From a virus, in IMG/VR virus record IMGVR_UViG_3300017788_000102, positions 1 to 31,967 of that record: a stretch of DNA of 31,967 nucleotides; one strand, written 5' to 3'. Positions within the stretch are counted from its first letter, which is position 1. Every line of letters starts with the position of its first letter. Positions 31,501 to 31,967 of this stretch are shown piece by piece. The position numbers and the translations under genes were made by a program. The notes under the pieces were generated by a model, which saw nothing but the letters and a program-made list of their open reading frames with translations, had not been told where the DNA came from and did not search any database.

Positions 31501-31967
31501 TCGCACAGAATTGCTCAGGCTCCTTAGTCAATATGGAAAGCCATCCGCAAAACGCGACAGTTTGCTAGACGACCTAAAGTCCACAATTGCTGGCCTAGAT
31601 ACATCCGTTCGTCCTCGCCGGGGGGCAAATAAGCGGCCATTGTCGTCAAAGACCCTGTCTGTTGAAGAATTCGCCAAAGGCTTCCACTGGGGGGCGTGGA
31701 TGTATCCAGATGGGTCGATTTACCCAGTTGACCGACATGAATTGGAATTTGATTACGACGACGCATTCGATGACGGAATGGTTCGGCTCATGACTGGATA
31801 TGGCGGCGACCTAACCGTTGATGCCGCAGAGTTGAGCGATGAGCAATTGGCTGCAGTCAAGAAACTTGTGAAGATTTGGAATGCCAGTAGCATCTTCACG
31901 AGTCGTGAACAATTAATTAAACGAAATCATGGGCGCTTCCCAGAGGGTACTCGCGCAATCGGATACA
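28523..31967 (+). CDS. giant modular polyprotein, -1 frame to protease (3' end outside window)
   Basis: The -1 frame is open from 28466 to the right edge, with no stop in over 1148 codons after the slip site. No good start exists near the junction: the first ATG (28631) lacks a ribosome binding site and lies within sequence that reads as protein on both sides. A fusion would be at least 1609 aa. Order: FVDVTGRVDADADGIVFEG and PRFIVPKNLARRLAKL; then a helical part; MLHDVLGHHALGNTFDRHSEW at about 29825, an HDxxGH pattern seen in large phage polyvalent proteins (from memory); then two copies of a YPDG module (30821-30957 and 31658-31792). RS-x-RS motifs lie at 28904-28927, 30158-30190, 30293-30346 and 31211-31240, between modules. 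The sequence is charged and probably internal to the capsid. Confidence 0.8.
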   Translation, partial: MLTPDFPESGLNAELKQLGPKVGRRLGGGLRSAGPGMAFVDVTGRVDADADGIVFEGTPLERPIIPRFIVPKNLARRLAKLTEGDAVEIENQRRAGNVNIEFDETKLRSLIGQVDGGPEELQDARTQRSRRSMRSIRERIPLGDVIDREVDKDEPDYEELDTYQRDQVWQDIRGKLKEKIMSMGNWTPDQIKRIEDQVHNLVSNLEQMRDRWELMGRRERRGLLRRERIVDGFESHPDIDLTIEDIVKQSEIRIHDDGTISLRLPPNKILRSLLPGDRDYHNTEIPDARTLRPIRDDIKKTTDARQWYDLVNSFFPDDGSASPSLARFPVVKSERLPFHDLFSVKYQEKLFRARPEREDAILLRANEIAAKILKHYVIPELDKIKRNQDARIGAKASNTENYTNGYLRLLTDPHSWQSISQELEEAGYLVDPLTMLHDVLGHHALGNTFDRHSEWGNILATLSLARDKEFWDRLRQIPGLEDLTDEDREIYLRGTLAVVAANWIALVVSPQLRSEFNLKTISNALLDYDGPIDDVIDRLDPPEKQGSMRSTRSMSLADTSDDDLSNIALGSVEGISIREERLSAPPEKRDRSLLGKRSQRTQRSLRSGNVGYAKKWEAQAKLELAMEKKLAKKRKERNRTLLDSVTRILSTDLMGAIHTASFEDEEYIASGGISAVQYRNNLLGRLAVDAETIDNPLSTNGRASLSEMEFRDLESLLVEYGQKIEPLSTEQQQLVIALRAAIKKLERPARRQRKGGNERSLPYERISVKEFFQGPYGKGWIYPDGTIYPVLFYHGDEHDYEESFEDGLIRLTVNHAGVSRIGRPNSSNPLYYEIPGDIGIEFNGQPSEDAIRTIETLSEVVEHAKMYFDRKDGKMASWMLERDDVWRMGIEEALQPRSSRSMRSSRLISEDKWVEENRRRVREVAAKAQKWKEDRKEKGLKKHASLVSLLNTIEEGLVDSQQEDEIISIDRVKSFIEATIIYDNPYAAVPKEIRTELLRLLSQYGKPSAKRDSLLDDLKSTIAGLDTSVRPRRGANKRPLSSKTLSVEEFAKGFHWGAWMYPDGSIYPVDRHELEFDYDDAFDDGMVRLMTGYGGDLTVDAAELSDEQLAAVKKLVKIWNASSIFTSREQLIKRNHGRFPEGTRAIGY

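Noticed and set aside
1-31967. CRISPR array, integrase, transposase or attachment site
   Set aside because: No spaced direct-repeat array, no tyrosine/serine recombinase or IS motif was found; neither tRNA gene shows an adjacent repeated copy of its 3' end.
28631-31967. Independent initiation of the giant protein at ATG 28631
   Set aside because: No Shine-Dalgarno is seen, and the preceding 30 codons of the same frame read as ordinary protein sequence. The slip site explains expression better, though internal initiation is not excluded.

Overview
The window is a piece of a contractile-tailed (myovirus-type) Caudoviricetes genome. The evidence is a sheath, a tube, a tape measure with a frameshifted tail-assembly chaperone pair, an HK97-type portal, a prohead protease and a large terminase. 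It has tightly packed genes, ATGA/TGATG-type overlaps and two tRNA genes. I see no ribosomal, plasmid or integrase gene. The host is not shown directly. The monomeric class II (B12) ribonucleotide reductase, moderate GC and resemblance of several small genes to actinobacteriophage genes suggest an actinobacterial host, possibly from fresh water; this is inference.

Layout. 1-9278 (minus) is the neck and tail operon, transcribed leftward: a 48-aa Arg-rich protein, head-tail connector, gp10-like completion protein, tail terminator-like protein, a small unknown, sheath, tube, chaperone with a -1 extension, and tape measure (cut by the left edge). An extended -10 promoter (TGGTATAAT) sits just upstream. 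9343-16047 (minus) is a metabolic and accessory block: a ParB-like/PAPS-reductase-like pair resembling IbrB/IbrA, small unknowns, tRNA-Asn, class II RNR, and tRNA-Ile with the rare anticodon UAU. 16107-18101 (plus) is a run of small genes that starts with a Lys/Ala-rich histone-H1-like protein carrying an AT-hook. 18103-24690 (minus) is DNA processing: a second ParB-like protein, a RuvC-like resolvase, a separately terminated beta-rich probable virion protein, an HNH nuclease, a Cas4/AddB-like exonuclease, a Rad52-like annealing protein and the large terminase. 24765-31967 (plus) is head assembly: a small membrane protein, the portal with a Gly-Met-Pro-rich linker, the prohead protease, and a giant open frame that runs off the right edge.

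The most striking feature is the joint between the prohead protease and the giant frame. The protease gene ends in a seven-A heptamer (A AAA AAA), then a 7-nt spacer, then an 8-bp stem-loop, and the giant frame is exactly -1 and has no good start of its own. This looks like programmed -1 frameshifting that yields a protease-polyprotein fusion of at least 1609 aa. The giant part is divided by recurring Arg-Ser motifs (R-S-M-R-S type) into modules, including an HDxxGH module and two copies of a YPDG module. A reasonable hypothesis is a capsid-delivered polyprotein, cut at these linkers by the protease it is fused to.
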